Part shown: positions 16,269-23,721 of the stretch, piece by piece
How the letters are laid out: the number at the start of each line of letters is the position of its first letter
Position numbering within the stretch: the stretch's first letter is position 1
Notes under the pieces: model-generated
Told to the model about the DNA's origin: nothing
Database searches by the model: none
Seen by the model: only the letters and a program-made list of their open reading frames with translations
Source of the DNA: Chryseobacterium joostei
GTDB lineage: Bacteria; Bacteroidota; Bacteroidia; Flavobacteriales; Weeksellaceae
DNA length: 64,000 bases
Assembly: GCF_003815775.1 (NCBI RefSeq)
Contig: NZ_CP033926.1
Coordinates: 1,550,001 to 1,614,000, forward strand
Reading direction: 5' to 3'
Made by a program: the position numbers and the translations under genes

Positions 16269-18512
16269 TTATTTTTTAATAATCTTAAAGGTTTCCCAGC
16301 TGGTATTAGTCCGGATTCTAATCAAATAGATTCCCTCAGGATATGAAGTCATATCAATAGTATTTTTACTTTCCTCTAAACTTTCCTTTCTCATGATAAT
16401 TTTCCCTGCAAGATCATAAACAAACAATTCATCAATCACATTCGGTGATTTTATTTTAATCATTCCCTTTGTCGGATTCGGAAAAATTACCGTTTTGAAA
16501 TCAAGCTGATTGCTTATTTCTTTTTCCATTTTTTTATTGATATTTTCATTGGAAATTCCTTTACTACACTCCGGAAGAGTGGCTCTTTGAAGGATTAATC
16601 TTAGTAACAAGTCATTCAATTTTTCAACTTCATAGGAGTCAATAGTAGGTTTAATGTGATTATTTCCTATTCCACTATCGTTCGTCAGAAATGTATAGGT
16701 TCCGTTTGTGAGTAACGCAAAGTTTCTCATTAAATATTCGGTTTCCTTATCGGTATCACTTGCTGCCAAAGGAATAATGGTAATCCCTTTTTTAGCAGCA
16801 TCTTTTATTTTATTATATAATTTCCGGACATTTTCTTCTGACTGGTGTGGAGGTGCATCCAAAATGAGGAACATAATCTTGGTGGAATTTGTACTGCTCC
16901 ATTTCAATTCATCAATGGAAACCTGCATTGCTTCTACTACAGCTTCCGGAGTATCTCCTCCCCCAGCAGCTTTTTGTTGCTTGATAAATTCTATTAAGTT
17001 CTCTGCTTTATCAGAAAAGTCAAATTTTCGGGTAATATATTCATCTCCTTTATCTCTATAAAATACAGAGCCATATCTTACTTCTGTATTTTTCAAATTA
17101 GTTTCAACTTTTCTTAAGACATCCAACAATTCAGATTGTAAATAAGAAATCTCATCCCCCATAGAACCTGTTGCATCTACTACAAAAGCCAAATCCAATA
17201 TCCTTTTTTCCAGACATGATTTATTCATAACAATCAGGTTTTGTTCGTTTTTGAACTCCGTGACATCGTTATTTAAAATCTGGCCTGCGGCATCAGATAA
17301 ATAATACTTTTGGGAATCTGAATTTTCGTTAGTCATCGGATTGATCCATAATTCTGCATTTCCTAAATTATCTGAAACAGCCTCCCAGATTACATTTTTC
17401 TTATCATCCAATAGCTTTATTCTTTCTCCTACAACCGGTTTTCTATCCTTATTTACCAATTGTACAGAAACTCTCCTGTCAGCAAAAAACTTCCAGATAT
17501 TTTTATATTGATCAAGGCTTGGTACTGCTATATCTTTCCAATAGTTCCATTTAGAAAAATCATTCACCTCTCCAGCGGTAAGTAGCCCTGCTTTTGGGAA
17601 CTCTTTTTCTTTTTCTATGGGTTTCTTTGGTAATTCCTCGATACTTTTTGAAGATAGTTCTTCAAATTTTGCTTTTTCAGCTCCTCGTAAACGTTTTGTT
17701 CTTATAATAATTACCCCATTGCCAGCTCTGCTTCCAAATAATGCTGATGCCTCTTCATTTTTAAGAACTTTTATATCTTTAATCCTTTCCGGTTTTATAA
17801 CACTTAAAGCTTCTGGATTTACAGGTAAACCATTCACCACAACCAAAGGTTTGCGACTGCTTTCATTTATACTGCTTAGTCCCCTAATACATACATTTCC
17901 ATCTTTTTCTGGTCTAGAAATGGATATTCCTGCAACATACCCACCTAGTTCTTTTGCTATGTTTACCTCACTAGAAGCAATACTTATCGGTTCTTTCTTT
18001 TTACTCCCATATCCAGTGATTACAACCTCTTCAATAGCCTTATCTGAAGTTTCTAAATGGTGTTGAATAGGCGGCGGTAGAAATACAGATTGAGCACTTG
18101 GTGCTTTTAATGGTATGGGAACAGGATTACCATTAACCGCTAATTTCTCTACAATAGAATTAGACTTGTTTTTCTCTTTTTCTTTTTGAATATTCTCTTT
18201 TGTTATACTGTCTATTGATACTATATGGTTGCTTTCAACAGATTCCTGTAAGCTTCTCTGCTCTAATATTTCCGATTTTACAGACTCTACAGTATTTTTT
18301 TTGTCCAGAAAGTAAAAGGCACCCAAACCAATCATCAAGCTAGCTGCAATCCCGTACGGAAACCAGACAGGAATGATTCTCTTTTTCTCCTCTTTTTTAT
18401 CCAGTTTTTCTTCAATCTTCCCCCAAACTTTATCAAAACCAGGAAAAACTGTTGGCTCATCTGAAAGCTTAGAAGCTTCATTGAATTTTTGATCTATATG
18501 ATTATTTTCCAT
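16269..18512 (-). CDS. Anti-sigma-like membrane protein fused to TonB plug, VWA domain and T9SS tail
   Basis: 747 residues. A short N-terminal cytoplasmic part (FDKVWGKIEEKLDKKEEKKR, about 24-43) with one transmembrane helix (FPYGIAASLMIGLGAFYFL, about 50-68) has the layout of Bacteroidota anti-sigma factors, and the gene follows the ECF sigma gene by 13 bases. A linker leads to a plug-like domain (about 161-273): EEVVITGYGSKKK, VCIRGLSS, PLVVVNGLPVNPE, IKDIKVLKNEEASALFGSRA, GNGVIIIRTK. A VWA domain starts near 440 with a MIDAS motif DATGSMGD (Asp446, Thr448, Ser450) and GGGDTPEAV. The C-terminal 75 residues (FPNPTKG, then VYDLAGKIIMR and YPEGIYLIRI) are a T9SS type A sorting domain. Inner-membrane anchoring and T9SS export conflict, which makes the topology a real puzzle. 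All domains are read directly from sequence; partner binding is inference. Confidence 0.85.
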   Translation of the reverse strand: MENNHIDQKFNEASKLSDEPTVFPGFDKVWGKIEEKLDKKEEKKRIIPVWFPYGIAASLMIGLGAFYFLDKKNTVESVKSEILEQRSLQESVESNHIVSIDSITKENIQKEKEKNKSNSIVEKLAVNGNPVPIPLKAPSAQSVFLPPPIQHHLETSDKAIEEVVITGYGSKKKEPISIASSEVNIAKELGGYVAGISISRPEKDGNVCIRGLSSINESSRKPLVVVNGLPVNPEALSVIKPERIKDIKVLKNEEASALFGSRAGNGVIIIRTKRLRGAEKAKFEELSSKSIEELPKKPIEKEKEFPKAGLLTAGEVNDFSKWNYWKDIAVPSLDQYKNIWKFFADRRVSVQLVNKDRKPVVGERIKLLDDKKNVIWEAVSDNLGNAELWINPMTNENSDSQKYYLSDAAGQILNNDVTEFKNEQNLIVMNKSCLEKRILDLAFVVDATGSMGDEISYLQSELLDVLRKVETNLKNTEVRYGSVFYRDKGDEYITRKFDFSDKAENLIEFIKQQKAAGGGDTPEAVVEAMQVSIDELKWSSTNSTKIMFLILDAPPHQSEENVRKLYNKIKDAAKKGITIIPLAASDTDKETEYLMRNFALLTNGTYTFLTNDSGIGNNHIKPTIDSYEVEKLNDLLLRLILQRATLPECSKGISNENINKKMEKEISNQLDFKTVIFPNPTKGMIKIKSPNVIDELFVYDLAGKIIMRKESLEESKNTIDMTSYPEGIYLIRIRTNTSWETFKIIKK

Positions 18513-18525
18513 TGTTGTAAAAGTT

Positions 18526-19044
18526 TTAAATGTGTTGATTTAGCAAAAGTTCCTGTAGTTTTTTTCGGGCAAAATTGAGCTGGGATTTTGATGTTCCCTC
18601 ACTGATAGAAAGCATCGAAGCTATTTCCTTATGCGGATATCCTTCAATGGCAAAAAGATTAAATATAGCTCTACAGCCCTCTGGAAGAAAATTTAGAAGA
18701 TTTAGAATATCTTTTTCAAAAGAAATATTTTCTACCGTTCCTTCTGAACCACCCATAAAGTTTTCATCCAGAGAAATATGAAGAGCTTTATTCGCTCTTA
18801 ATTTCTGAAGACACTCATTAACTGCAATTTTCTTTGCCCAAGGTTCAAAGGTTTCAGCATTCTGAAGCTGGTCAATCTTTGTAAAGATCTTGTAAAATGT
18901 ATCGGCCAATACTTCCTCTATATCTTCATCGTTTTTTAAATAGCGTCTGCAGACTGAGTACAGCTTGCCTGCCATCTTCTCATAAACTTTCCGCTGTGCA
19001 TTGCGGTCGCTACGTTGGCATTCTAGTAATAATTCTCGTTCCAT
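18526..19044 (-). CDS. ECF-type RNA polymerase sigma factor
   Basis: 172 residues, the normal ECF length. Region 2 spans about 10-80 (RNAQRKVYEKMAGKLYSVCR, then YLKNDEDIEEVLADTFYKIF, with WAKKIAVNECLQKLR at the -10 recognition helix). Region 4 spans about 110-165 (LLNFLPEGCRAIFNLFAIEG, then YPHKEIASMLSISEGTSKSQ and ARKKLQELL), a clear helix-turn-helix for -35 recognition. It is the first gene of the minus-strand operon that continues with the anti-sigma-like plug/VWA protein, the barrel and the macroglobulin, so it probably drives this operon in response to a signal sensed through the downstream membrane proteins. Promoter of the operon was not recognised, as expected if it uses its own ECF-type sequence. 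Confidence 0.93.
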   Translation of the reverse strand: MERELLLECQRSDRNAQRKVYEKMAGKLYSVCRRYLKNDEDIEEVLADTFYKIFTKIDQLQNAETFEPWAKKIAVNECLQKLRANKALHISLDENFMGGSEGTVENISFEKDILNLLNFLPEGCRAIFNLFAIEGYPHKEIASMLSISEGTSKSQLNFARKKLQELLLNQHI

Positions 19045-19286
19045 AGTCAGGAGTTATAGTAGTAAAGATGCAGGAACTTTGGTTGGGGTTGGAAACATAG
19101 TGAACTTTTTTTGAAATAAAATTGTAAAATCACAAAAGAACAAATAAATTTTACTTTCTAATTTCTATAAGATTTTGCCTGTCAATACTTTTATTTTTTA
19201 ACTTTTTTTAATTTCAAATTTAACTTTTCCTCTTGTAACAAATCTCTACTAGTAACGACTATTAATGAAATAATCTTTTTATAGTA

Positions 19287-20489
19287 ATGAAAAATGCGAA
19301 AATTGCATCATTACTTTTTGTTTTGTCTGCAGGAAGTATGATGTTTGCCCAAGATGACTTAATCAATAAGTTAAAAAACAACCACTCACAAAATGCTAAT
19401 TTTCAGTTCACCACACTAAAAGACGTTGGTGCAACTTCTGTAAAGAACCAAGGTTCATCAGGAACTTGCTGGAGTTACTCCGGGAATTCATTCCTTGAAT
19501 CTGAAATGCAGAGAATGGGTAAAAAGCCTGTGGATCTTGCTGAAATTTTTACAGCAAGAAATTCTTATCATGATAAAGCGAAGTTATACGTTTTAAATAA
19601 TGGAGCTATCAGTTGGGGTGACGGTGGAGAACTTCACGACGTTATCAATATGTACAAAAAATATGGTGCGGTTCCTCAGGATGCGTATTCAGGGTTGAAA
19701 GCAGGTCAAACAACCAACAACTTCAAGGAGATGCAGGGAAAATTAAAACCTGTTCTTGACAGCCTTGTTCAGGCTTCTTCTAAAGGAAAACTTTCTGACA
19801 ACTGGATGGATTCTGTAGATGCTATTCTTGATGAATATTTAGGAAAAGTACCAGCTAACTTCACTTATGAAGGAAAAAATTACACTCCTAAAACATTTGC
19901 TAAAGAAGTAGTGGGAGTTAATCCTGAAGATTATGTAGAATTATCTTCTTATAAAGACTATCCATACTACCAGAAATTTGTAGTTCCAATTCCTGATAAC
20001 TGGAGCCACGATTCTGATTGGAACGTTCCTATGAAGGACCTAACTGCAATTGTTGACAACGCAGTAAACAAAGGATATTCTATTGGTTGGGCAACAGACG
20101 TTTCTGAGCCGTATTTCTCATATAAAAATGGAGTAGCATATGTTCCTGACATGGATCTGGACCAGATTAATGCAGAAAATAAGCAGACTTTGTTTACAGA
20201 GCCTAAAAAAGATAAAACCATCACTGAAGATATGCGTCAGAAAGCTCTTAACAACCTTTCTACAACAGATGACCACGGTATGCACATTGTAGGTTTGGCA
20301 AAAGATCAAACTGGTAAAGAATATTATATGGTAAAAAATTCTTGGGGAGTAACGAATGACTTCGCAGGATATCTTTATGTAACAAAACCATATGTTGAGT
20401 ACAAATCAACGGCTATTTTGGTTCATAAGAATGCAATTCCAAAGAGCATCCTTAAACAATTAAAGCCAACCAAGAATATTGGTTTATAA
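19287..20489 (+). CDS. Secreted C1 (papain-like) cysteine peptidase
   Basis: 400 residues with a signal peptide (MKNAKIASLLFVLSAGSMMF, then AQ). The catalytic residues of family C1 are all present: Gln and Cys in VKNQGSSGTCWSYSGNSFLE (about residues 52-71), His in DDHGMHIVGLAK (about 329-340) and Asn in YMVKNSWGV (about 346-354). Overall similarity is to aminopeptidase C/bleomycin hydrolase-type enzymes, but this one is exported. It is divergent from the ECF sigma/macroglobulin operon, 242 bases away, and followed by a strong terminator. A role in extracellular or periplasmic proteolysis is likely. Its neighbour encodes a predicted protease trap, which may or may not be coincidence. Confidence 0.92.
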   Translation: MKNAKIASLLFVLSAGSMMFAQDDLINKLKNNHSQNANFQFTTLKDVGATSVKNQGSSGTCWSYSGNSFLESEMQRMGKKPVDLAEIFTARNSYHDKAKLYVLNNGAISWGDGGELHDVINMYKKYGAVPQDAYSGLKAGQTTNNFKEMQGKLKPVLDSLVQASSKGKLSDNWMDSVDAILDEYLGKVPANFTYEGKNYTPKTFAKEVVGVNPEDYVELSSYKDYPYYQKFVVPIPDNWSHDSDWNVPMKDLTAIVDNAVNKGYSIGWATDVSEPYFSYKNGVAYVPDMDLDQINAENKQTLFTEPKKDKTITEDMRQKALNNLSTTDDHGMHIVGLAKDQTGKEYYMVKNSWGVTNDFAGYLYVTKPYVEYKSTAILVHKNAIPKSILKQLKPTKNIGL

Positions 20490-20541
20490 GAAATCACTTC
20501 TGTCATTTTTGATGACAGTTTTAGATATTTAAATCTGTTAA

Positions 20542-20573
20542 AAACGCGCTTCCAACATTTTGGAAGCGCGTTT
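20542..20573 (+). terminator. Strong bidirectional terminator after the C1 peptidase gene
   Basis: Fourteen-base perfect stem AAACGCGCTTCCAA (20542-20555) with TTGGAAGCGCGTTT (20560-20573), four-base loop. It also lies just past the stop of the minus-strand gene at 20598. Confidence 0.85.
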
Positions 20574-20597
20574 ATTTTTATGAATATGTCTTATAAA

Positions 20598-21035
20598 TTA
20601 TTTTCCTGTCAGATGGAGAAAGTAATCTGACAGAGAATATATTTTAGGCTTAGAACCTGCTTTATAATCAATGATCAACCATTTATTCTGAGATTCTTTT
20701 TTATCAAAAACATATTTCTCCTTTGGAAACTCAATTATTTTATGATCTGTAAAAATAATCTTATCGGGAGCTGCTTCATTTATTTCTGCAGAATAATAAT
20801 TAGCATCATCAGCAATTGTATAGAAATTGTCTTCTCCCTGTTTTTTCTTAATATCTGCAATTTCCGCTTCATCAGGGCTCAGCATCAATATTGTAGAGCT
20901 AGTGATTATAGTATCCGCCTTTACTTTCTGATTTGAATTTTGAGTCAATGATGATTTCCTTTCTGTTTTTTGACACGATAATAAGCAGGTTAATAGTGAA
21001 AAAGATAGGCTTACGAAATATTTCATGGGCTTCAT
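20598..21035 (-). CDS. Putative lipoprotein of unknown function
   Basis: 145 residues. The N-terminus MKPMKYFVSLSFSLLTCLLS ends in a lipobox (LLSC, Cys21), so the mature protein is probably lipid-anchored with Gln-Lys after the cysteine. A start three codons later (at 21026) is equally possible. The mature part has about 125 residues, is soluble and charged (DEAEIADIKKKQGEDNFYTI; EFPKEKYVFDKKESQNKWLI) and has no recognised domain. It lies 23 bases after the next small secreted protein gene on the same strand, so the two are probably cotranscribed. No function can be given. Confidence 0.65.
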   Translation of the reverse strand: MKPMKYFVSLSFSLLTCLLSCQKTERKSSLTQNSNQKVKADTIITSSTILMLSPDEAEIADIKKKQGEDNFYTIADDANYYSAEINEAAPDKIIFTDHKIIEFPKEKYVFDKKESQNKWLIIDYKAGSKPKIYSLSDYFLHLTGK

Positions 21036-21058
21036 TTAAATGATTAAAAATTGTGTAT

Positions 21059-21565
21059 TTATAATGTAATTGTATCCGGACATTTGATAAGATGAACCGT
21101 TTTTTCTTTATGATTAAATGGATTTTCTGTTTGAATATATTTTCCAGTCTTTTTATAATAGAAACCAAACCATGTTAAGTTTATTCTGGATTCATCAATA
21201 ACTTCAAAGTACCCGACTGGTTTTTTCCTATCCATATTGTCCCAATTTTTCATCTCTTTTGGTAAAGGGATAATGGGAGGAAAATCGGTGAAATAAAGTT
21301 CATATTTATTAGTTCCCATCTTTTTAAGATCAGCATTCATAGAGAATCTTTCCAATACGGTAAATTGTGCACTGGTAATTACTGATGAAATGTACACCCG
21401 ATTTCTTGCTTTACAACTTGAAGACCATACTCCCTCAATTGTCTTTACGGAAATCTCGGAAGTTGCCTTTTTTTCCAGCGGTAAAGATGGTTGCTTTTCT
21501 TTTCGTTGGCCATCATAAGAAAATAAGAATAATGACATCCCTATTGTCAACAAGGTTTTCCTCAT
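21059..21565 (-). CDS. Secreted protein of unknown function
   Basis: 168 residues from the ATG at 21565, chosen because MRKTLLTIGMSLFLFS gives a signal peptide directly; longer versions start with a charged non-signal segment. After a Lys/Pro-rich linker (KEKQPSLPLEKKATSEIS) comes a compact beta-rich domain with TIEGVWSSSCKARNRVYISS (about 45-64), resembling the small WSxxC-type secreted proteins of Bacteroidota in which a lipocalin-like fold is possible, and FEVIDESRINLTWFGFYYKK (about 123-142). Two cysteines remain in the mature part and could form a disulfide. Likely cotranscribed with the lipoprotein gene 23 bases downstream. Function unknown. Confidence 0.62.
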   Translation of the reverse strand: MRKTLLTIGMSLFLFSYDGQRKEKQPSLPLEKKATSEISVKTIEGVWSSSCKARNRVYISSVITSAQFTVLERFSMNADLKKMGTNKYELYFTDFPPIIPLPKEMKNWDNMDRKKPVGYFEVIDESRINLTWFGFYYKKTGKYIQTENPFNHKEKTVHLIKCPDTITL

Positions 21566-21698
21566 AGTTTTTAATTTTTTCATTCTTAAAATTTGTCTGA
21601 CATCACTGCAAACTTCTTTCAAGATAATGACTCTACAAATAAAGGGAAAAATAGATTAAAATAAAATTTAAAATAATTTCACTAATTAGCGAAAAATA

Positions 21699-21728
21699 TT
21701 GCTTAATTATCAAAAAATATTACATTTG
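21699..21728 (+). promoter_or_regulatory. Promoter of the double-glycine peptide gene
   Basis: TTG (21699-21701), 19 bases, TACATTTG (21721-21728): an exact fit to the Bacteroidota TTG-N19-TAnnTTTG consensus, 23 bases before the ATG at 21752. Confidence 0.75.
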
Positions 21729-21751
21729 TAGCAACCAACAAATTATTACAA

Positions 21752-21910
21752 ATGAAAAATCTAAAGAAACTAGCAAAATCAGAATTGAGAAAAATTAATG
21801 GTGGAAATGCTCCTGCCTGCGAAGGTGGACAAATTGCCTGCCGTCATAAAGCTGAGGATGGCTTTCCTGCTTACTGGACCTGCGAACCAGCCGCACTGGG
21901 ATGTAGGTAG
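21752..21910 (+). CDS. Bacteriocin-like small peptide with double-glycine leader
   Basis: 52 codons. It starts with an exact promoter upstream and a strong terminator downstream, so it is a genuine transcription unit. The N-terminus MKNLKKLAKSELRKINGG (residues 1-18) is a double-glycine leader of the type cut by peptidase-containing ABC exporters and widely seen in Chryseobacterium. The predicted mature peptide has 34 residues and four cysteines (Cys23, Cys30, Cys44, Cys51), enough for two disulfides. It also has one tryptophan and few charged residues. No exporter, immunity gene or modification enzyme is encoded nearby. Bacteriocin activity is not shown by the sequence; a signalling or stress peptide is equally possible. 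Confidence 0.75.
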   Translation: MKNLKKLAKSELRKINGGNAPACEGGQIACRHKAEDGFPAYWTCEPAALGCR

Positions 21911-21923
21911 ATTCTAAAATAAC

Positions 21924-21959
21924 AAAACCGGTCCTCAGAGATTCTGAAGACCGGTTTTT
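21924..21959 (+). terminator. Terminator of the double-glycine peptide gene
   Basis: Ten-base stem AAAACCGGTC (21924-21933) with GACCGGTTTT (21949-21958), extended inward by four more pairs after one mismatch, then a T run. Confidence 0.85.
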
Positions 21960-22103
21960 AATAAATAGGTGAAAATTAAATATAAAATAAAGTGAATTAT
22001 GCTGATTAATATGAATGGTGAAACGTTAATTTCGCTTTACAAGTGAATAAATTATGCTGTAAAAAATTACCCGTAAAGCTTATCTCATTCTTCCCAATTC
22101 ATA

Positions 22104-23162
22104 TTAAAATAATACGCTCATACTTTCTGCTGAAAAGTCTAAAAGTTCCTCAACGTTTCCATCTTTGATCTTTTTTACCCATTGATAATCCTGCAAAATA
22201 GCACGTCCTACGGCAACAAGATCAAACTCCTCATTATCAAGTCTTCTTATTAACTCTGTAAGGTCTGTTTTTTCTGTTCCCTGGCCTGCAAAAGCATTTA
22301 AGAAATCTCCGTTTAAACCTACAGAACCCACGGTAATGGTTGGTTGGCCTGTAATTTTCTTAGCCCAACCTGCAAAGTTTAAATCAGAACCTTCAAATTC
22401 CGGCTCCCAAAAACGACGCTGTGAACAGTGGAAAATATCTACTCCGGCTTCTTTTAATGGCAACAACCAGTCTTCCATTTCATTAGGTGTAAAGGCAAGT
22501 CTAGTCTTATAATCCTGCTGTTTCCATTGCGAAAGACGAAGAATAATGGTAAAGTCCTCTCCTACCGCTGCTCTGATAGCTTTTACTACATCCACAGCAA
22601 ATCGGCTTCTTTCCTTTAAGGTTTTCCCGCCGTATTCATCTGTTCTTGTATTGGTTACTTCCCAGAAAAACTGATCGATAAGATACCCATGTGCACCATG
22701 AATTTCAAGACAGTCAAAACCAAGATCCTTTGCGGATTTTGCAGAAGCTGCAAACTGTGCAATTGTATCCTGAATATCCTCAATGGTCATTGTTGAAGCC
22801 TTTTCCATTGGAACTAAAGGATAGTCTTCAGACATTCTTGTATCTCCTACATGCCAGATCTGCGGTCCCATTTTACCACCATTCTGATGTACGGTGTCTA
22901 TTACGTTTTTCCAGCCGTTTAAAGCTTCTGTTCCGTAGAAATCCGGGATGTTTTGTACATTCTTTGACCCGGGTCTGTTGATAACAGTTCCTTCAGAAAG
23001 AATCAGCCCCACTTCTGAAGCAGCTCTTCTTCCGTAATAGTCTGCTATGTTCTGTGTAGGAACTCCATTGTCAGATTGTGCTCTGGTCATTGGAGCCATT
23101 ACGATTCTATTTTTAAGCTCTAGATTCTTGTATTGAAACGGTTTAAATAATGATGTACTCAT
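22104..23162 (-). CDS. Old yellow enzyme family alkene reductase (NADH:flavin oxidoreductase)
   Basis: 352 residues, the OYE family length. The TIM barrel begins LFKPFQYKNLELKNRIVMAP (residues 5-24), with MTRAQSDNGVP next. Substrate and FMN-binding signatures are visible: HVGDTR near 110 and FDCLEIHGAHGYLIDQFFW near 160, followed by the diagnostic TRTDEYGG (residues ~174). NemA-type enzymes use NAD(P)H to reduce activated C=C bonds, quinones or nitro compounds in the cytoplasm. It is divergent from an HxlR-type regulator, a common arrangement for electrophile-responsive OYE genes. Repeats of GTAAC fill the shared intergenic region, consistent with control by that regulator. Confidence 0.93.
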   Translation of the reverse strand: MSTSLFKPFQYKNLELKNRIVMAPMTRAQSDNGVPTQNIADYYGRRAASEVGLILSEGTVINRPGSKNVQNIPDFYGTEALNGWKNVIDTVHQNGGKMGPQIWHVGDTRMSEDYPLVPMEKASTMTIEDIQDTIAQFAASAKSAKDLGFDCLEIHGAHGYLIDQFFWEVTNTRTDEYGGKTLKERSRFAVDVVKAIRAAVGEDFTIILRLSQWKQQDYKTRLAFTPNEMEDWLLPLKEAGVDIFHCSQRRFWEPEFEGSDLNFAGWAKKITGQPTITVGSVGLNGDFLNAFAGQGTEKTDLTELIRRLDNEEFDLVAVGRAILQDYQWVKKIKDGNVEELLDFSAESMSVLF

Positions 23163-23186
23163 AATTTAAAATTGTATTTTATAATT

Positions 23187-23283
23187 GTTACACAAAGTAA
23201 CTAATAATAGTTCGTTTTTGTATCTTTCATTGAAAAAATAGTGGTAACTTCGCAGTAACTTACATTAGTAACATAAAAGTAAC
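23187..23283. promoter_or_regulatory. Cluster of GTAAC repeats between the OYE and HxlR genes
   Basis: GTTAC (23187-23191), 5 bases, GTAAC (23197-23201) forms an inverted repeat close to the OYE start. Four direct GTAAC copies begin at 23244, 23255, 23268 and 23279, i.e. two pairs with 11-base periodicity, on the HxlR side. They fill the divergent promoter region and are the best candidate operators for the HxlR protein. Confidence 0.5.
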
Positions 23284-23326
23284 GTATGAGATTTTGGTTT
23301 CATATGGCTTAAGAAAATGTATCCCT

Positions 23327-23710
23327 ATGAAAAAGAATGAATTAATGCAATACAGCTGTCCTCTGGGCAAGGCAATGGCCGCGCTGGGAAGCAAATGGAA
23401 ACCCATCATTGTTCTGGTTATCAAGGACAGAAAATTACGCTTTGGAGAGCTTGCTGTACGCATTAACGTAATCTCCAGAAAGGTATTGACTGATCAATTG
23501 AGGGAAATGGAAAGCGATGGATTGATTATCCGTGAAGAATTTAAGGAACTTCCTCCAAGGGTAGAATATTCTCTTACTGAAAAAGGATTGGCACTGCTTC
23601 CAATTTTATATTTATTGGAAGAATGGGAGGCAAAATATCAAGTAAAAGGACTATATGATAAGGATTGTAGCCTGGTAGATAATAAAATAAAAAAGGCTGT
23701 CAATGTTTGA
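23327..23710 (+). CDS. HxlR family winged-helix transcriptional regulator
   Basis: 127 residues from the ATG at 23327; an in-frame TTG 11 codons upstream is less likely. The N-terminal YSCPLGKAMAALGSKWKPII carries the cysteine conserved in redox- or electrophile-sensing HxlR proteins (Cys11 here). The winged helix-turn-helix continues with LRFGELAVRINVISRKVLTD, QLREMESDGLIIRE and the wing PPRVEYSLTEKG. Divergent from the OYE gene, so a role in sensing quinones, aldehydes or similar electrophiles and controlling the reductase is likely but inferred. The stop codon lies inside the terminator stem that follows. Confidence 0.93.
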   Translation: MKKNELMQYSCPLGKAMAALGSKWKPIIVLVIKDRKLRFGELAVRINVISRKVLTDQLREMESDGLIIREEFKELPPRVEYSLTEKGLALLPILYLLEEWEAKYQVKGLYDKDCSLVDNKIKKAVNV

Positions 23711-23721
23711 CAGCTTTTTTT
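23692..23721. terminator. Bidirectional terminator overlapping the HxlR stop codon
   Basis: Eight-base perfect stem GCTGTCAA (23696-23703) with TTGACAGC (23707-23714), loop TGT, A run before and T run after. The HxlR stop codon (23708-23710) is within the right arm. It also lies at the 3' end of the HNH gene on the other strand. Confidence 0.8.
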
